Shown: positions 16,698 to 25,242, counted from the stretch's first letter. The stretch: DNA of 39,023 nt from Brasilonema sp. CT11 (GCF_017982655.1 NZ_JABXYX010000072.1:1-39023); one strand, 5' to 3'. Notes: generated by a model from the sequence alone, not told the origin. Translations and numbers: made by a program.

Positions 16698-17783
16698 ATG
16701 AAAAAGTTTAAATTACCCAGATGGTTTCCTTACCCCAGTTCTTGGTTAAACGCCTTGATATTATCAATGTTTATGACTGGGTTGGTCGCTTTGATAAGGC
16801 ATAGCAATGGTTTGGACTTTAATTTCGCTAAATGGTCAGACAACCCAGAACTACTTACCATATCGGTAATATTAGTCGCTATATTACCGATACCTGCGAT
16901 CGCCTTTTTTCATCACTTTTTTATTAGTCGCTTCATCAGCGCTATTCCAGGAGAAGGGATAATCAATATCAAAGGATTTGTTCCTGGATTGATAAGTTGG
17001 TGGGAAAGTTTATATAGTTGGCTTGTGTTTGTCCTTTCTACTTTAATTGCAATCTTGCTTTCTAGTCCTTTTTTACCTTTATTTAAACTCAACTACGAAA
17101 CAATCATTAACAGCCACACTCAACCTCACAAAAACATACAAGCAATCTTTGCTATTTTCTGGATCATCAGCGCTGCTATTTTTTACCAAATTGAGTATTC
17201 ATTTAAGTCCCATTTGATGTTTGCTGATATTGATGATGCTGAATCGGGAAGCGCAAAGACAAGAAATGATGCGCCAACCAATGTTAAAACTGATGACAAC
17301 CAGCCAAAGAAAACTGATCCTACAGAAATACAAAAAACTCCTCAAGTACCAACGAAAAAACCAACAATCGTTGATTTTATTGTGAAAAATCGAAAGTTGC
17401 CCAAGAGATTTTTCACCTTTGGTTTAATTTCTATAGTTGCTTTATGGGTATATCTGTTTGCTAACTTACCAGAAGTGAAACAAACTTTCTCATCTGCAAG
17501 TATCTCTTTAGAAAAACCACTAGGAGTTACTCCTGAACCTGCTGCTAAAACTAAAGATAATACTTTTGATAGGGCTATTAGCAAAGGTAAAATCGCAGCA
17601 CAGCTAACAAAGTCAGCGCAAACTAAAGATGAGTGGCAAATTGTTCTTAATCGTTGGGAACAAGCAATTAGACTTTTAGAAAACGTGCCAGCTTCTAGTC
17701 AGGATTACTCAATGGCACAGCAAAAAATTATCCAATATCAAATTCATCGAGAGTTTGCTAGGCAAAATGCCGTATTGAATTAG
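16698..17783 (+). CDS. Multi-pass membrane protein of unknown function
   Basis: This 361-residue protein has about four N-terminal membrane segments (near 17-37, 52-76, 106-130 and 146-166). A Pro/Lys/Asp/Thr-rich flexible linker follows (about 178-228), then a fifth membrane segment (240-258, TFGLISIVALWVYLFANLP) and a C-terminal domain with the pattern AAQLTKSAQTKDEW...W..AI.LL..VP (about 290-335). That C-terminal pattern recurs in cyanobacterial proteins of unknown role and looks like a TPR-type helical pair. The ATG follows AGGTGTGAG, an adequate ribosome-binding site. It may be co-transcribed with the aldo/keto reductase 77 bases downstream. Function not recognised. Confidence 0.75.
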   Translation: MKKFKLPRWFPYPSSWLNALILSMFMTGLVALIRHSNGLDFNFAKWSDNPELLTISVILVAILPIPAIAFFHHFFISRFISAIPGEGIINIKGFVPGLISWWESLYSWLVFVLSTLIAILLSSPFLPLFKLNYETIINSHTQPHKNIQAIFAIFWIISAAIFYQIEYSFKSHLMFADIDDAESGSAKTRNDAPTNVKTDDNQPKKTDPTEIQKTPQVPTKKPTIVDFIVKNRKLPKRFFTFGLISIVALWVYLFANLPEVKQTFSSASISLEKPLGVTPEPAAKTKDNTFDRAISKGKIAAQLTKSAQTKDEWQIVLNRWEQAIRLLENVPASSQDYSMAQQKIIQYQIHREFARQNAVLN

Positions 17784-17860
17784 TTTTTACAATCCACTGC
17801 CCACAGTGACTCTGGGCTAACATACAGAAAGAAAAGCAGATTTATCCCAGTAAGCAAACT

Positions 17861-18826
17861 ATGTCAGGAAACACGACGCGGCGTAACTTCCTTATCACTG
17901 GTGTTGCTCTCACAGGCAGTATTGTAGGAGCATCTACCTTGCAACAACAAGTCGCTGACACAGCTAAACCACCAGCGACTATGCCAGAACGAGTGCTGGG
18001 ACGCACAGGCGTAAAAGTTCCCATTTTTGGCTTAGGAGGAGCAGGTCAAACGCCTCTGTCTTCGGAAGGAAAAGAACGTGATGCTGTGGCTATTATTAAA
18101 AAAGCACTTGATCTTGGCATTCGTTACTTTGATACTGCAGCTGACTACGGACCAAGTGAAGATTATTTAGGGAAAGTACTACCATCTTATCGGTCAAAAA
18201 TTTTTCTGGCAAGCAAGACACATAAAAGAGATCGTGATGGTGCGTGGCGAGAATTAGAAAGAAGTCTTAAACGTTTAAACACAGATCATCTTGACTTGTG
18301 GCAATTGCATCACGTTTCTTCGCGCGAAGAACTCAACACGATCTTTAGTTCATCTGGTGCAGTCAAAGCTTTAGAAGAGGCGATGCAGCAGAAACTCGTC
18401 CGCTTTGTTGGCATAACCGGACACCACGATCCAGAAGTGATTGCTGAAGGATTGCGTCGCTATCCGTTTCATACAACGCTTATCCCCGTTAATGCTGCTG
18501 ACAAACACCATCCGCGTCCATTTCTCCCAGTTGTTCTTCCGATCGCACAACAAAAAAATGTTGGCGTGATTGCGATGAAAGTACCAGCTTATGGTCGGTT
18601 GTTCAAACCAGGTGGTTTAAGTGGGATGCAGCAAGCAATGGGATATAGTTTGTCCCAAGCGGGTGTTCAGTGTTGCGTTATTGCGGCTGAAACGGTCAAG
18701 CAATTGGAAGATAACGTCAATGTCGCTCAAGCTTTCCAACCTCTTAGTGACAAGGAATTAGCTGCAATTGAGCAGCGTAGTGCTGTAGTTTGGAAAGATA
18801 GCACGTTTTTCCGAGCTTGGGCATGA
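17861..18826 (+). CDS. Tat-exported aldo/keto reductase
   Basis: This 321-residue protein begins with a twin-arginine signal (TTRRNFLITGVALTGS, residues 5-20), so the folded enzyme is probably exported to the periplasm or thylakoid lumen. The AKR barrel follows (about 42-300). The catalytic tetrad is visible: D91 and Y96 in YFDTAADYG, K119 in LASKTHKR, and H150 in LWQLHHV. AKRs reduce carbonyls with NAD(P)H. A Tat signal on an AKR is known in some bacteria but leaves the cofactor supply unclear. The substrate is unknown. The gene ends 7 bases before the stop of the convergent methyltransferase. Confidence 0.9.
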   Translation: MSGNTTRRNFLITGVALTGSIVGASTLQQQVADTAKPPATMPERVLGRTGVKVPIFGLGGAGQTPLSSEGKERDAVAIIKKALDLGIRYFDTAADYGPSEDYLGKVLPSYRSKIFLASKTHKRDRDGAWRELERSLKRLNTDHLDLWQLHHVSSREELNTIFSSSGAVKALEEAMQQKLVRFVGITGHHDPEVIAEGLRRYPFHTTLIPVNAADKHHPRPFLPVVLPIAQQKNVGVIAMKVPAYGRLFKPGGLSGMQQAMGYSLSQAGVQCCVIAAETVKQLEDNVNVAQAFQPLSDKELAAIEQRSAVVWKDSTFFRAWA

Positions 18827-18833
18827 TATTTCG

Positions 18834-19648
18834 CTATTCTACTGGCTTACGACCAAATGTAAAAAAGATAGTGATATCGTTCCAAACCCCTTGCTCAGTT
18901 TTTAATGCTTCTAATTCTGTTTCAAACTCAGCCTTGATTTGTGCTAACTGCTGTGATGAAAGTTGCGACAAGGGATTTGGAAATTGTCCTGGTGCTGGAT
19001 GGGAACCTCCTGTCCACATTTGTTTTGCTTGCTCTAAGCTGATGTAGCTACCATATTGCTCAGGCTTGATTTCAATCGCCTCAAATCCTGCTTGTTGGAG
19101 CAAGTCATGGCACTTTTCAACCGTTCCTGTTGGTTTACTCAACGCTAATGAAACGCCATACTTTTCGACAACTTTCTGCACAACAACCCCTCCAACAAAA
19201 GCAGTGTCTGCAAATGCATGAAAGCCAATAAGTCCACCTGGTTTGAGAAATCGCATCCATTGACGCAAGGCGGCTGGAATATCAGCCATCCAAATAAGCG
19301 CAGAAGAACACAAAATTGTGTCAAAACTATTGGTGGGAAAATTCAGTGCTTCCGCATCCGCAAGTTGAAACTCAACATTCTCAAGACCAAATTCTTCAAC
19401 CTTTTGCTTTGCTACCTCAAGCATTCCAGTTGAAATATCCACGCCGACAACCCGACCTTGTGATTCTACAATTTGACCAGCTTCAATCGCGACCATACCT
19501 GTTCCAGTTGCGATATCTAAAACGTGTTGTTCAGGTTTTATTTGTGCTTGCAAAATCAGACGATGAGCAATTTGAGAATGCCAATTAGAATTATCGTAAG
19601 TTTTGCTTCTGCGGCTGTACAGATCCGCTATTTATTTTTTGTAGTCAT
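18834..19648 (-). CDS. Class I SAM-dependent methyltransferase (UbiE/Coq5-like), probable N-terminal frameshift
   Basis: The protein has the SAM-binding motifs VLDIATGTGMVAIEAG (motif I), VVGVDISTGMLEVA (motif post-I), FQLADAEALNFPTNSFDTI (motif II) and LKPGGLIGFHAF (motif III), followed by a C-terminal helical part. The substrate is not identifiable. The longest open frame with a usable codon starts at a poor TTG (19553), but the frame carries plausible protein upstream (IADLYSRRSKTYDNSNWHSQ) to a TAA with no start codon. An ATG at 19648 in a neighbouring frame reads MTTKNK and then TAG. Inserting one A in the AAATAAATAG run joins them as MTTKNKIADLYSRR, a natural N-terminus. I infer a one-base deletion (real or sequencing error), and the coordinates span the reconstructed gene. 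Confidence 0.75.
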
Positions 19649-19707
19649 TTAATTCAAGTGGGTTAATCATCTTGGAATTTTAACAATTACAATGTTATAA
19701 ATATTTT

Positions 19708-20997
19708 CTAATTTCTTTTTCTTAATTCTATAATACGTGAATCAACACCGTAATATTCAGCAGCTTTAGACATATCATACATTAGTAAATATTCATTTCC
19801 TAGTTCTTGTATAATTCTAGGTTTAGATGGATATACACCAAGAAATTTTATAATTTCTGATGCTACAGTCTTAGCTAATAATGGTGGAACTGAATTTCCT
19901 ATTTGTCGAAATCCATGCCATTTTGTGACATGAAATCTGAACCAATCTGGATAAGAATGTAAACGTGCAGCTTCACGCACAGTAATACATCTTGGGGTAG
20001 ATGGGTGAATTGGTCTAGCAGAAGTAAATGCTCCTCTATTACTTGGTGTTCCTGCTCTAAGTGTATTGCATATTCCTTCAGGAGCAAGTTTATAAAAGCG
20101 GCTAATAGGTTCTGTTTTTCCAGGAGGAGTCGCTTGAAACCTTTTGATAGATTGAAAAGTATGCTTTGTTCTTAAACTTGAGGTGAGCATTCTAGAGTCA
20201 TATTTACGCTCATATGAATAATCATTATCTGTATAGCAAAGACCACGAAGTTGTCTACTGTAATCACTTGGTTTACCAAATTGTGCAATCACCGAATCTT
20301 TTTCAAAAAGCTCTATATAATCTTCTACTTCAGGTAAATCGCCAATTGCATCCCAAACTGTTGGACTTAATGGTAGTTGGTTTTGAAAACCTGCTTTATT
20401 TAATTTTGCAAGTCTAGTCAGGGCTGCAGGATAGTTTGGTAATTCTAAATCCTGACGACAACCGAGCAAAAATAATCTTTCACGATTCTGTGGCACTCCG
20501 TATTCAGCAGCATTTAAGACTTTGTAATCTTTGCGAACTTTGTAACCACTTTCCTCAAATTCATTAATGATGACTGAAAGAAAGTCTCTGTGCTTTCCTA
20601 GAGTTATTCCTTTAACATTTTCTAAAACAAAAAACTTTGGCTGCAATTCGAGAACTAAATGTATAAAGTTTTTAACTAGGGAATTACGAGGATCATCAGA
20701 AAGACGCTTACCTATCAAGGAAAAACCTTGACAAGGAGATCCACCAAAGACTACATCTATTTCTCGATCACCAATAGAAGAGTTGCTTCTAATTTCTACT
20801 CCTGTAATATCAACAACACTTTTACAAAAAATAGTCCAAAAAGGAAAATTAAATTCATGTGTTGCACAATGAATTGGATCAATTTCAACAGAAGCAAGCA
20901 CATCAAATCCTGCTTGCTCAAAACCAAGAGTCATGCCACCAGCACCAGCAAATAAATCAACAGCTATAGGTCTTTCTTTGTTATTACTGTCAATCAT
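19708..20997 (-). CDS. DNA (cytosine-5)-methyltransferase, orphan
   Basis: This 429-residue protein has the ordered C5-MTase motifs: I AVDLFAGAGGMTLGFEQAG (13-31), IV GGSPCQGFS with catalytic C89, VI FVLENVKG (123-130), VIII PQNRERLFLLG, IX RCITVREAARLHSYPDWF and X RQIGNSVPPLLAKTVASEI. The target-recognition domain lies between VIII and IX. It methylates C5 of a specific site. No restriction endonuclease gene is adjacent, so it looks solitary. Cyanobacteria carry orphan C5-MTases acting on CGATCG, the core of the HIP1 repeat abundant here, and this may be one; the target cannot be read from sequence. The coding DNA is visibly more AT-rich than its neighbours, which may point to transfer. Confidence 0.92.
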   Translation of the reverse strand: MIDSNNKERPIAVDLFAGAGGMTLGFEQAGFDVLASVEIDPIHCATHEFNFPFWTIFCKSVVDITGVEIRSNSSIGDREIDVVFGGSPCQGFSLIGKRLSDDPRNSLVKNFIHLVLELQPKFFVLENVKGITLGKHRDFLSVIINEFEESGYKVRKDYKVLNAAEYGVPQNRERLFLLGCRQDLELPNYPAALTRLAKLNKAGFQNQLPLSPTVWDAIGDLPEVEDYIELFEKDSVIAQFGKPSDYSRQLRGLCYTDNDYSYERKYDSRMLTSSLRTKHTFQSIKRFQATPPGKTEPISRFYKLAPEGICNTLRAGTPSNRGAFTSARPIHPSTPRCITVREAARLHSYPDWFRFHVTKWHGFRQIGNSVPPLLAKTVASEIIKFLGVYPSKPRIIQELGNEYLLMYDMSKAAEYYGVDSRIIELRKRN

Positions 20998-21048
20998 GTT
21001 GGATGTTTAAGCTACTCACAAATAAATTTTCAATCAAAAACGAATCAG

Positions 21049-21068
21049 GGCGCTGCCTTGGCAGCGCC
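21049..21068. repeat. Perfect GC-rich hairpin
   Basis: GGCGCTGCC (21049-21057) and GGCAGCGCC (21060-21068) are exact reverse complements separated by TT. No T-run follows on either strand, so it is more likely a small palindromic repeat than a classical terminator. Confidence 0.6.
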
Positions 21069-21157
21069 GCTAGCTTAGCTCATTGACTTATAGCGTAACC
21101 TACATTGCACCTGGTAAAACAAATGTCAAAGTTAGTACATATTATTTGACTCCTTTC

Positions 21158-21214
21158 TCGTCCGCCTAGGACTATAAGTCCCAGGCTCATAGACGAAGTC
21201 CATTAAAATGAACT
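21158..21214. repeat. Multi-stem structured element, possible IS200/IS605-type end remnant
   Basis: Three nested or adjacent pairings are visible. TCGTC (21158-21162) pairs with GACGA (21192-21196). CCTAGGACT (21165-21173) pairs with AGTCCCAGG (21177-21185) at 8 of 9. AGTCCATT (21197-21204) pairs with AATGAACT (21207-21214) at 7 of 8. Imperfect subterminal hairpins of this kind occur at IS200/IS605 ends, and the sequence resembles a repeat I recall from other cyanobacteria. The assignment is tentative. Confidence 0.35.
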
Positions 21215-21311
21215 GGAACGGGATATTATTTTTGAATAAATTTAAACACTATTTAATATAAGCATTGGTAGTTTACAAAGTCATGGTGCAAGATATTAGG
21301 TAATTGAAAAT

Positions 21312-22481
21312 CTAATGCTCAAAATTTGGTAGCATTTGCAAAATTTCTTTGGCAGCGCGATCGCACACTCCCAATTCTCCCAAACACTGCCGCATTTCTT
21401 CATAATCTGCCAACATGTGATTTTTACGTTCTGGATTAAGCAGTATTTCCAACGCTGCTTCGGTGATGTTCTCTGGAGTCGCTTTTTCTTGTAAAAACTC
21501 TGGCACGATTGGCTTCATCGCAACTAAATTGGGTGGCGATGCAAAAGGTATAGAACCTTTGAGCACACTACGAGCAATCCAAGCCGTGATTGGATGAAGT
21601 CGGTAGAGGACAACTTGAGGCACTTTCAACAGTGCCAATTCCAGGTTAACTGTACCAGATTTAGTGATTGCTAAATCAGCGGCGGCGATCACTTCCTGAG
21701 TTTTGTCGGATACCACACAAGCTCGTAAATTATACTGCTGTATTGCTTTTTCTATAGGTTTTCGATAGATTTCAAGAGATAGAGGTATCCAAAAGTACAC
21801 ATTAGGTAATTTTGCTTGAATCACCTGAGCCGCCTGAAACATCACAGGCAGAAGATGTTTTAGTTCTTGACGACGAGAAGCGGGGAGAAGAGCAACACTG
21901 ATCACATCTTCCGCAATTCCTAACTTGGTACGAGCTGCTTCTCGACTGGGAAAGTTTTGGACTCTATCTACTAAAGGATGCCCTACCCAGGTCACTTTTG
22001 CTCCTCTTTGTTGGAAGTAACGCGCTTCCTCTGGAAAGATTGCTAATAACTTGTCTGTTATACCAACAACCATATTGGTATTACGTGAATTAAGCGACCA
22101 AACCCATTCTTGTGGTGCAATATAATACACAACACGAAGGTGTGACAAGTTGCGGCGAATATAATTGCCAATTGCCAAATTTGGTCCCATGTAGTCAATC
22201 AGTATCACCAAGTCAGGTGAATTTTGCTTGAGATAGGCGATCGCCCGTCGCTGCATTTGGAGTGTTGGTAATACATAAGGCAGTGATTCCAAAATACCCA
22301 CCGAGCCAATCTCACTGGTATTACCTATAAGGGTGGCTCCAACACTAGCCATTTTTTCGCCACCCAGCGCCACAATCTCTAAATCCAAGCCAGCCGCCGC
22401 AGCTTGGCGCTTGAGTGCAGTAATCAGTAGCGATCCTTGCAGATCGCCAGACACTTCGCCAGTACTGATAAATATACGCAT
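21312..22481 (-). CDS. lpxB: Lipid-A-disaccharide synthase
   Basis: This 389-residue GT19 glycosyltransferase joins 2,3-diacylglucosamine-1-phosphate with UDP-2,3-diacylglucosamine to form the lipid A disaccharide at the inner face of the plasma membrane. The N-terminus IFISTGEVSGDLQGSLL (nucleotide-fold start) is diagnostic. Other family segments are VILIDYMGPNLAIG, YYIAPQEWVW and the C-terminal donor site ITKSGTVNLELALLKVP followed by VVLYRLHP. The length is normal. It is the last gene of the bamA-lpxC-fabZ-lpxA-lpxB run, 132 bases after lpxA, with a purine-rich repeat in the gap. Many cyanobacteria make a simplified lipid A without Kdo, and this gene is part of that conserved core. Confidence 0.96.
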   Translation of the reverse strand: MRIFISTGEVSGDLQGSLLITALKRQAAAAGLDLEIVALGGEKMASVGATLIGNTSEIGSVGILESLPYVLPTLQMQRRAIAYLKQNSPDLVILIDYMGPNLAIGNYIRRNLSHLRVVYYIAPQEWVWSLNSRNTNMVVGITDKLLAIFPEEARYFQQRGAKVTWVGHPLVDRVQNFPSREAARTKLGIAEDVISVALLPASRRQELKHLLPVMFQAAQVIQAKLPNVYFWIPLSLEIYRKPIEKAIQQYNLRACVVSDKTQEVIAAADLAITKSGTVNLELALLKVPQVVLYRLHPITAWIARSVLKGSIPFASPPNLVAMKPIVPEFLQEKATPENITEAALEILLNPERKNHMLADYEEMRQCLGELGVCDRAAKEILQMLPNFEH

Positions 22482-22500
22482 TTATAAATTTAGGAATCGC

Positions 22501-22538
22501 GAGAGAGGGAGGAAGGGAGAGAGGAAGGGAGAGAGGGA
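22501..22538. repeat. Purine-only tract (GGGAGAGAGGAA-type repeats)
   Basis: From 22501 to 22538 the plus strand is almost entirely G and A (GAGAGAGGGAGGAAGGGAGA, then GAGGAAGGGAGAGAGGGA), with a repeated GGGAGAGAGG unit. It lies between lpxA and lpxB. Such tracts can adopt unusual DNA structure, but no function is assigned. Confidence 0.6.
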
Positions 22539-22613
22539 TAATTTCCTTTTCTCATTTCGTTCGCTTTTCCCTCATCTCCCCTTATATATTTTCTTATCCC
22601 CTTGTCTATTGAC

Positions 22614-23432
22614 TTAAGATTCGTCACTTGCGGCGACTTTCCCCTTACCAGGAATTAAGCCACGTCTTCCTGGCATTTGAGAAAGTAACAAAAAGCGACG
22701 TAGATGCTGTAACTGTTGAGTATCCCCTAGGAGTTCTAGCTGTTCTAAGGAGTCTTTAAAAAGCAACTCAGAACGATAAAGAATGCGGAAAGCTTTTTTA
22801 AGGATTTGAAACTCCTCAGTGGTAAAACCACCGCGTTTGAGTCCCACAAGGTTTAGTGAACGAATTCGCGATGGATTCCCTTCTACGAGCATATATGGAG
22901 GGACATCTCGCTCAATGCGGCTCATGCCTCCCACCATTGCGAAGCTACCAATATGAACAAATTGATGAATTCCAAGAACTCCACTAATAACTGATCGTGA
23001 TTCTATGTGGACGTGACCGGCGATCGCTACAGAATTAGAAATCGTCACATTGTCTTCTATCACAGAATTATGACCGACATGGACATAAGCCATCAATAAG
23101 TTAGCGTTTCCGATGCTAGTTTCTTTACCCGCACCAGTTGCGCGGTTAATCGTGACGTATTCGCGAATGCGATTATCATCTCCGATTTTTACCCAGCTCA
23201 ATTCGCCATCATATTTCCGGTCTTGGGGTTCCATGCCAATAACCGCGCCCGGAAAAATTTGATTTCGTGCCCCAATTTCCAAAGGTCCTTCTAGTACAGC
23301 ATGAGCGCCGATGGTGGTTTCAGGACCTACTTTTACATGCCCTCCAATAACAGCATAAGGACCGACTTCCACTGTCGGGTGCAATTGGGCACTAGGATGA
23401 ATAACAGCAGTAGAATGAATGAGGGTTTTCAA
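22614..23432 (-). CDS. lpxA: Acyl-ACP--UDP-N-acetylglucosamine O-acyltransferase
   Basis: The protein catalyses the first step of lipid A synthesis, transferring a 3-hydroxyacyl chain from ACP to UDP-GlcNAc. It has 272 residues. The N-terminal two thirds is a left-handed beta helix made of hexapeptide repeats (IHPSAQLHPTVEVGPYAVIG...). The catalytic His lies in YVHVGHNSVIEDN, and MEPQDRKYDGE and GGMSRIERDVPPYMLVEGNP are family signatures. The C-terminus is a helical bundle. The only in-frame start is a TTG at 23432, preceded by GGAG at a workable distance. An out-of-frame ATG between them encodes just Met-His-Pro and its stop overlaps the TTG. It lies downstream of fabZ in the lipid A cluster. 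Confidence 0.95.
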   Translation of the reverse strand: MKTLIHSTAVIHPSAQLHPTVEVGPYAVIGGHVKVGPETTIGAHAVLEGPLEIGARNQIFPGAVIGMEPQDRKYDGELSWVKIGDDNRIREYVTINRATGAGKETSIGNANLLMAYVHVGHNSVIEDNVTISNSVAIAGHVHIESRSVISGVLGIHQFVHIGSFAMVGGMSRIERDVPPYMLVEGNPSRIRSLNLVGLKRGGFTTEEFQILKKAFRILYRSELLFKDSLEQLELLGDTQQLQHLRRFLLLSQMPGRRGLIPGKGKVAASDES

Positions 23433-23580
23433 GGGTGCATCTCCAGAACAGACTTGAGTGCTGAGAGTTTAGTTAGCTAGTAGCCGAAAGTGTGAGGTAA
23501 GCTACTCAAGTGTGAGGGTGTCGAAAAATATAGAACTCAAATAATAATGCTATTGTGGCTTGTGTCTTTTACTGATATCG

Positions 23581-23638
23581 TTACCAGTTATCAGTTATCA
23601 GTTACCAGTTTTCACTGTTCACTGTTTACTGTTCACTA
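23581..23638. repeat. Short tandem repeat array (TTACCAG/TTATCAG heptamers)
   Basis: TTACCAG, TTATCAG, TTATCAG and TTACCAG follow one another from 23581, then a related TTTTCACTGTTCACTGTT-type run continues to 23638. It fills the gap between lpxA and fabZ. This is another heptamer array of the cyanobacterial intergenic type. Confidence 0.8.
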
Positions 23639-23709
23639 TTGGAATCAGGATTTGATAAAGGCACGTCACGGTCATGCCTTTACCACGCCTTTACCACAAA
23701 AGCAAATTT

Positions 23710-24243
23710 TTAGGATACGAGGGAAAACATCAGTTCGCCTTCAGTAGCGAGTTGACCATCAACTTCGGCGCGAGCTTGCATCTTACCGAAACGACGTTGT
23801 TTTACCCACAACAGTTCCACAGTCATCACCAGTTGATCTCCTGGTACAACTTGACGGCGGAAGCGAGTTTTATCGATACCAGCAAACACAAACAGTCCAC
23901 CTTCCAATTCTGGAAGTTGAGTCAAAACAATACCGCCGACTTGTGCCATTGCTTCTACAATCAGCACTCCTGGCATAATTGGACGCCCTGGAAAATGACC
24001 TTGAAAATGGGGTTCATTGATAGTGACGTTTTTAATACCAACAGCTCGTTTTCCAGGCACATATTCAATAATGCGGTCTACGAGTGCAAAGGGGTAGCGG
24101 TGGGGTAGCAGCTTTTGGATGTCTTCGATAGAGTAAGTGATTTGATTGTCCGACTTGTTTGTGGTCGTATCATCCGCTTGGTCATTGGTAGATGCTGCTG
24201 TGGGAACATCGATGGTATTGGCTTGTTCGGTGACAGTTGACAT
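23710..24243 (-). CDS. fabZ: 3-hydroxyacyl-[acyl-carrier-protein] dehydratase FabZ
   Basis: FabZ dehydrates 3-hydroxyacyl-ACP in fatty acid elongation and competes with LpxA for the same 3-hydroxyacyl-ACP pool. The hot-dog fold signatures are present: [14 protein letters not shown], the catalytic His in [18 protein letters not shown], and the catalytic Glu in [11 protein letters not shown]. The last part reads [20 protein letters not shown]. The first roughly 35 residues (Thr/Asp/Asn-rich) are a poorly ordered extension beyond the usual 140-150 residue core, as in other cyanobacterial FabZ. The frame opens at GTG 24249; the ATG two codons later (24243) is preferred. It is the third gene of the bamA-lpxC-fabZ-lpxA-lpxB run. 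Confidence 0.95.
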   Translation of the reverse strand: MSTVTEQANTIDVPTAASTNDQADDTTTNKSDNQITYSIEDIQKLLPHRYPFALVDRIIEYVPGKRAVGIKNVTINEPHFQGHFPGRPIMPGVLIVEAMAQVGGIVLTQLPELEGGLFVFAGIDKTRFRRQVVPGDQLVMTVELLWVKQRRFGKMQARAEVDGQLATEGELMFSLVS

Positions 24244-24307
24244 GGACACTGTTATTTATTTTCTATTTTTGTTTTTCCGTAGGTGCTTGTTTGACCCTCC
24301 CCCTTTT

Positions 24308-24368
24308 GATTTTGGATTTGGGATTTTGGATTTGAGAACCAATCTAAAATCTAAAATCTAAAATCTAA
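24308..24368. repeat. Two opposed heptamer arrays forming a fold-back; includes the lpxC stop codon
   Basis: GATTTTG, GATTTGG, GATTTTG and GATTTGA lie at 24308-24335, and four copies of AATCTAA lie at 24341-24368. The two arrays are near complements, so a long AT-rich hairpin can form between lpxC and fabZ. The last codons of lpxC (LDFRF and stop, 24351-24368) lie within the AATCTAA array. Confidence 0.8.
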
Positions 24369-25202
24369 GATCCTTTGTGCCAGTTGAACGTGTAAATTGT
24401 GGCTGGCTTTGTACGCCAAGAAATGAGCGCAGGGGAAAATTCCAAGTAAACTTAAATCTCCTACTAAATCCAAGATTTTATGACGTACTGGCTCATTTGG
24501 AAATCTTAATGGTGGATTTAGCCAACCTTCTGGTCCACAAACAAGTGCATTATCTAAGCTTCCACCTTTAATTAACCCTGTCTGCTGTAAATGTTCGATT
24601 TGATGCAATAAACCAAAGGTACGGGCAGGAGCTATTTCTGCAACGAAGCTATCATAAGAATTTTGATTTTTCGCATCAGCAGACCAACTGTGCCATTGAT
24701 TACCTATTGCTGCCAAATCGAAATCAATGCCGTAGGTAAAGCGAGTTTCTGGGGCTGGAAGCGCACAGGCAAAAGCATCGCCTTGACGCACCCAAATTGG
24801 CTGGTCAATGACAAGAGGAGCTTTGTCCTCAGTTAAGTTTTGTGACATTAAGCCAACTTGAGCTATCGCATCTGTCCACACCTTTGCCGAACCATCTAAA
24901 AGCGGCACTTCTGGACCGTCAATTTCAATCCGGGCGTTATCTACTCCCATTGCGGCAAGGGACGCCAGCAAATGCTCAACCGTGCGGACATATGCCTCAC
25001 CTTTGCCCAACTGAGTCGAAAGCATAGTTTGATTAACTGCTGCAACTTGGGCTGGAATGATTGGAGTATCAGGCAAATCCACACGTACAAAGTAGCGTCC
25101 ACTTCCAGCTGCGTCTGGTCGTATCCGAACTTGGGTAGTAACTCCGCTATGCAGTCCTACCCCTGTTTGAATTATTTCATCTGCTAATGTGTGTTGTTGC
25201 AT
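24351..25202 (-). CDS. lpxC: UDP-3-O-acyl-N-acetylglucosamine deacetylase
   Basis: LpxC is the zinc amidase that commits lipid A synthesis. The 283-residue protein starts [20 protein letters not shown], the normal N-terminus. The frame extends 10 codons upstream to a TTG, which is not used here. Zinc and catalytic segments are visible: [19 protein letters not shown] (His ligand), [15 protein letters not shown] (His and Asp ligands) and the late [18 protein letters not shown] (catalytic His). The C-terminal five residues and the stop fall in a heptamer repeat array, so the natural end of the gene may have been overwritten by repeat expansion. It is the second gene of the cluster, 69 bases after bamA. 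Confidence 0.96.
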   Translation of the reverse strand: MQQHTLADEIIQTGVGLHSGVTTQVRIRPDAAGSGRYFVRVDLPDTPIIPAQVAAVNQTMLSTQLGKGEAYVRTVEHLLASLAAMGVDNARIEIDGPEVPLLDGSAKVWTDAIAQVGLMSQNLTEDKAPLVIDQPIWVRQGDAFACALPAPETRFTYGIDFDLAAIGNQWHSWSADAKNQNSYDSFVAEIAPARTFGLLHQIEHLQQTGLIKGGSLDNALVCGPEGWLNPPLRFPNEPVRHKILDLVGDLSLLGIFPCAHFLAYKASHNLHVQLAQRILDFRF

Positions 25203-25242
25203 ATTGTATTTTTGTCTTTCGTCTCTAATCAATTGTCAAAGA

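Larger units (their letters stand above)
20998..21311. other. Intergenic region with structured repeats between methyltransferase and lpxB
   Basis: No gene is supported in these 314 bases. They contain a perfect hairpin at 21049-21068 and a multi-stem element at 21158-21214, both listed separately. The promoter of the methyltransferase (minus strand) must lie here, as must the end of the lpxB transcript. Confidence 0.45.

Noticed and set aside
23581-23638. Possible CRISPR-like repeats
   Set aside because: The units are 7 bases, directly adjacent and without unique spacers, so they are tandem heptamers rather than a CRISPR array.
23674-24108. 144-codon plus-strand frame opposite fabZ
   Set aside because: It is a shadow of fabZ; composition rich in His, Trp and Ser is typical of antisense reading.
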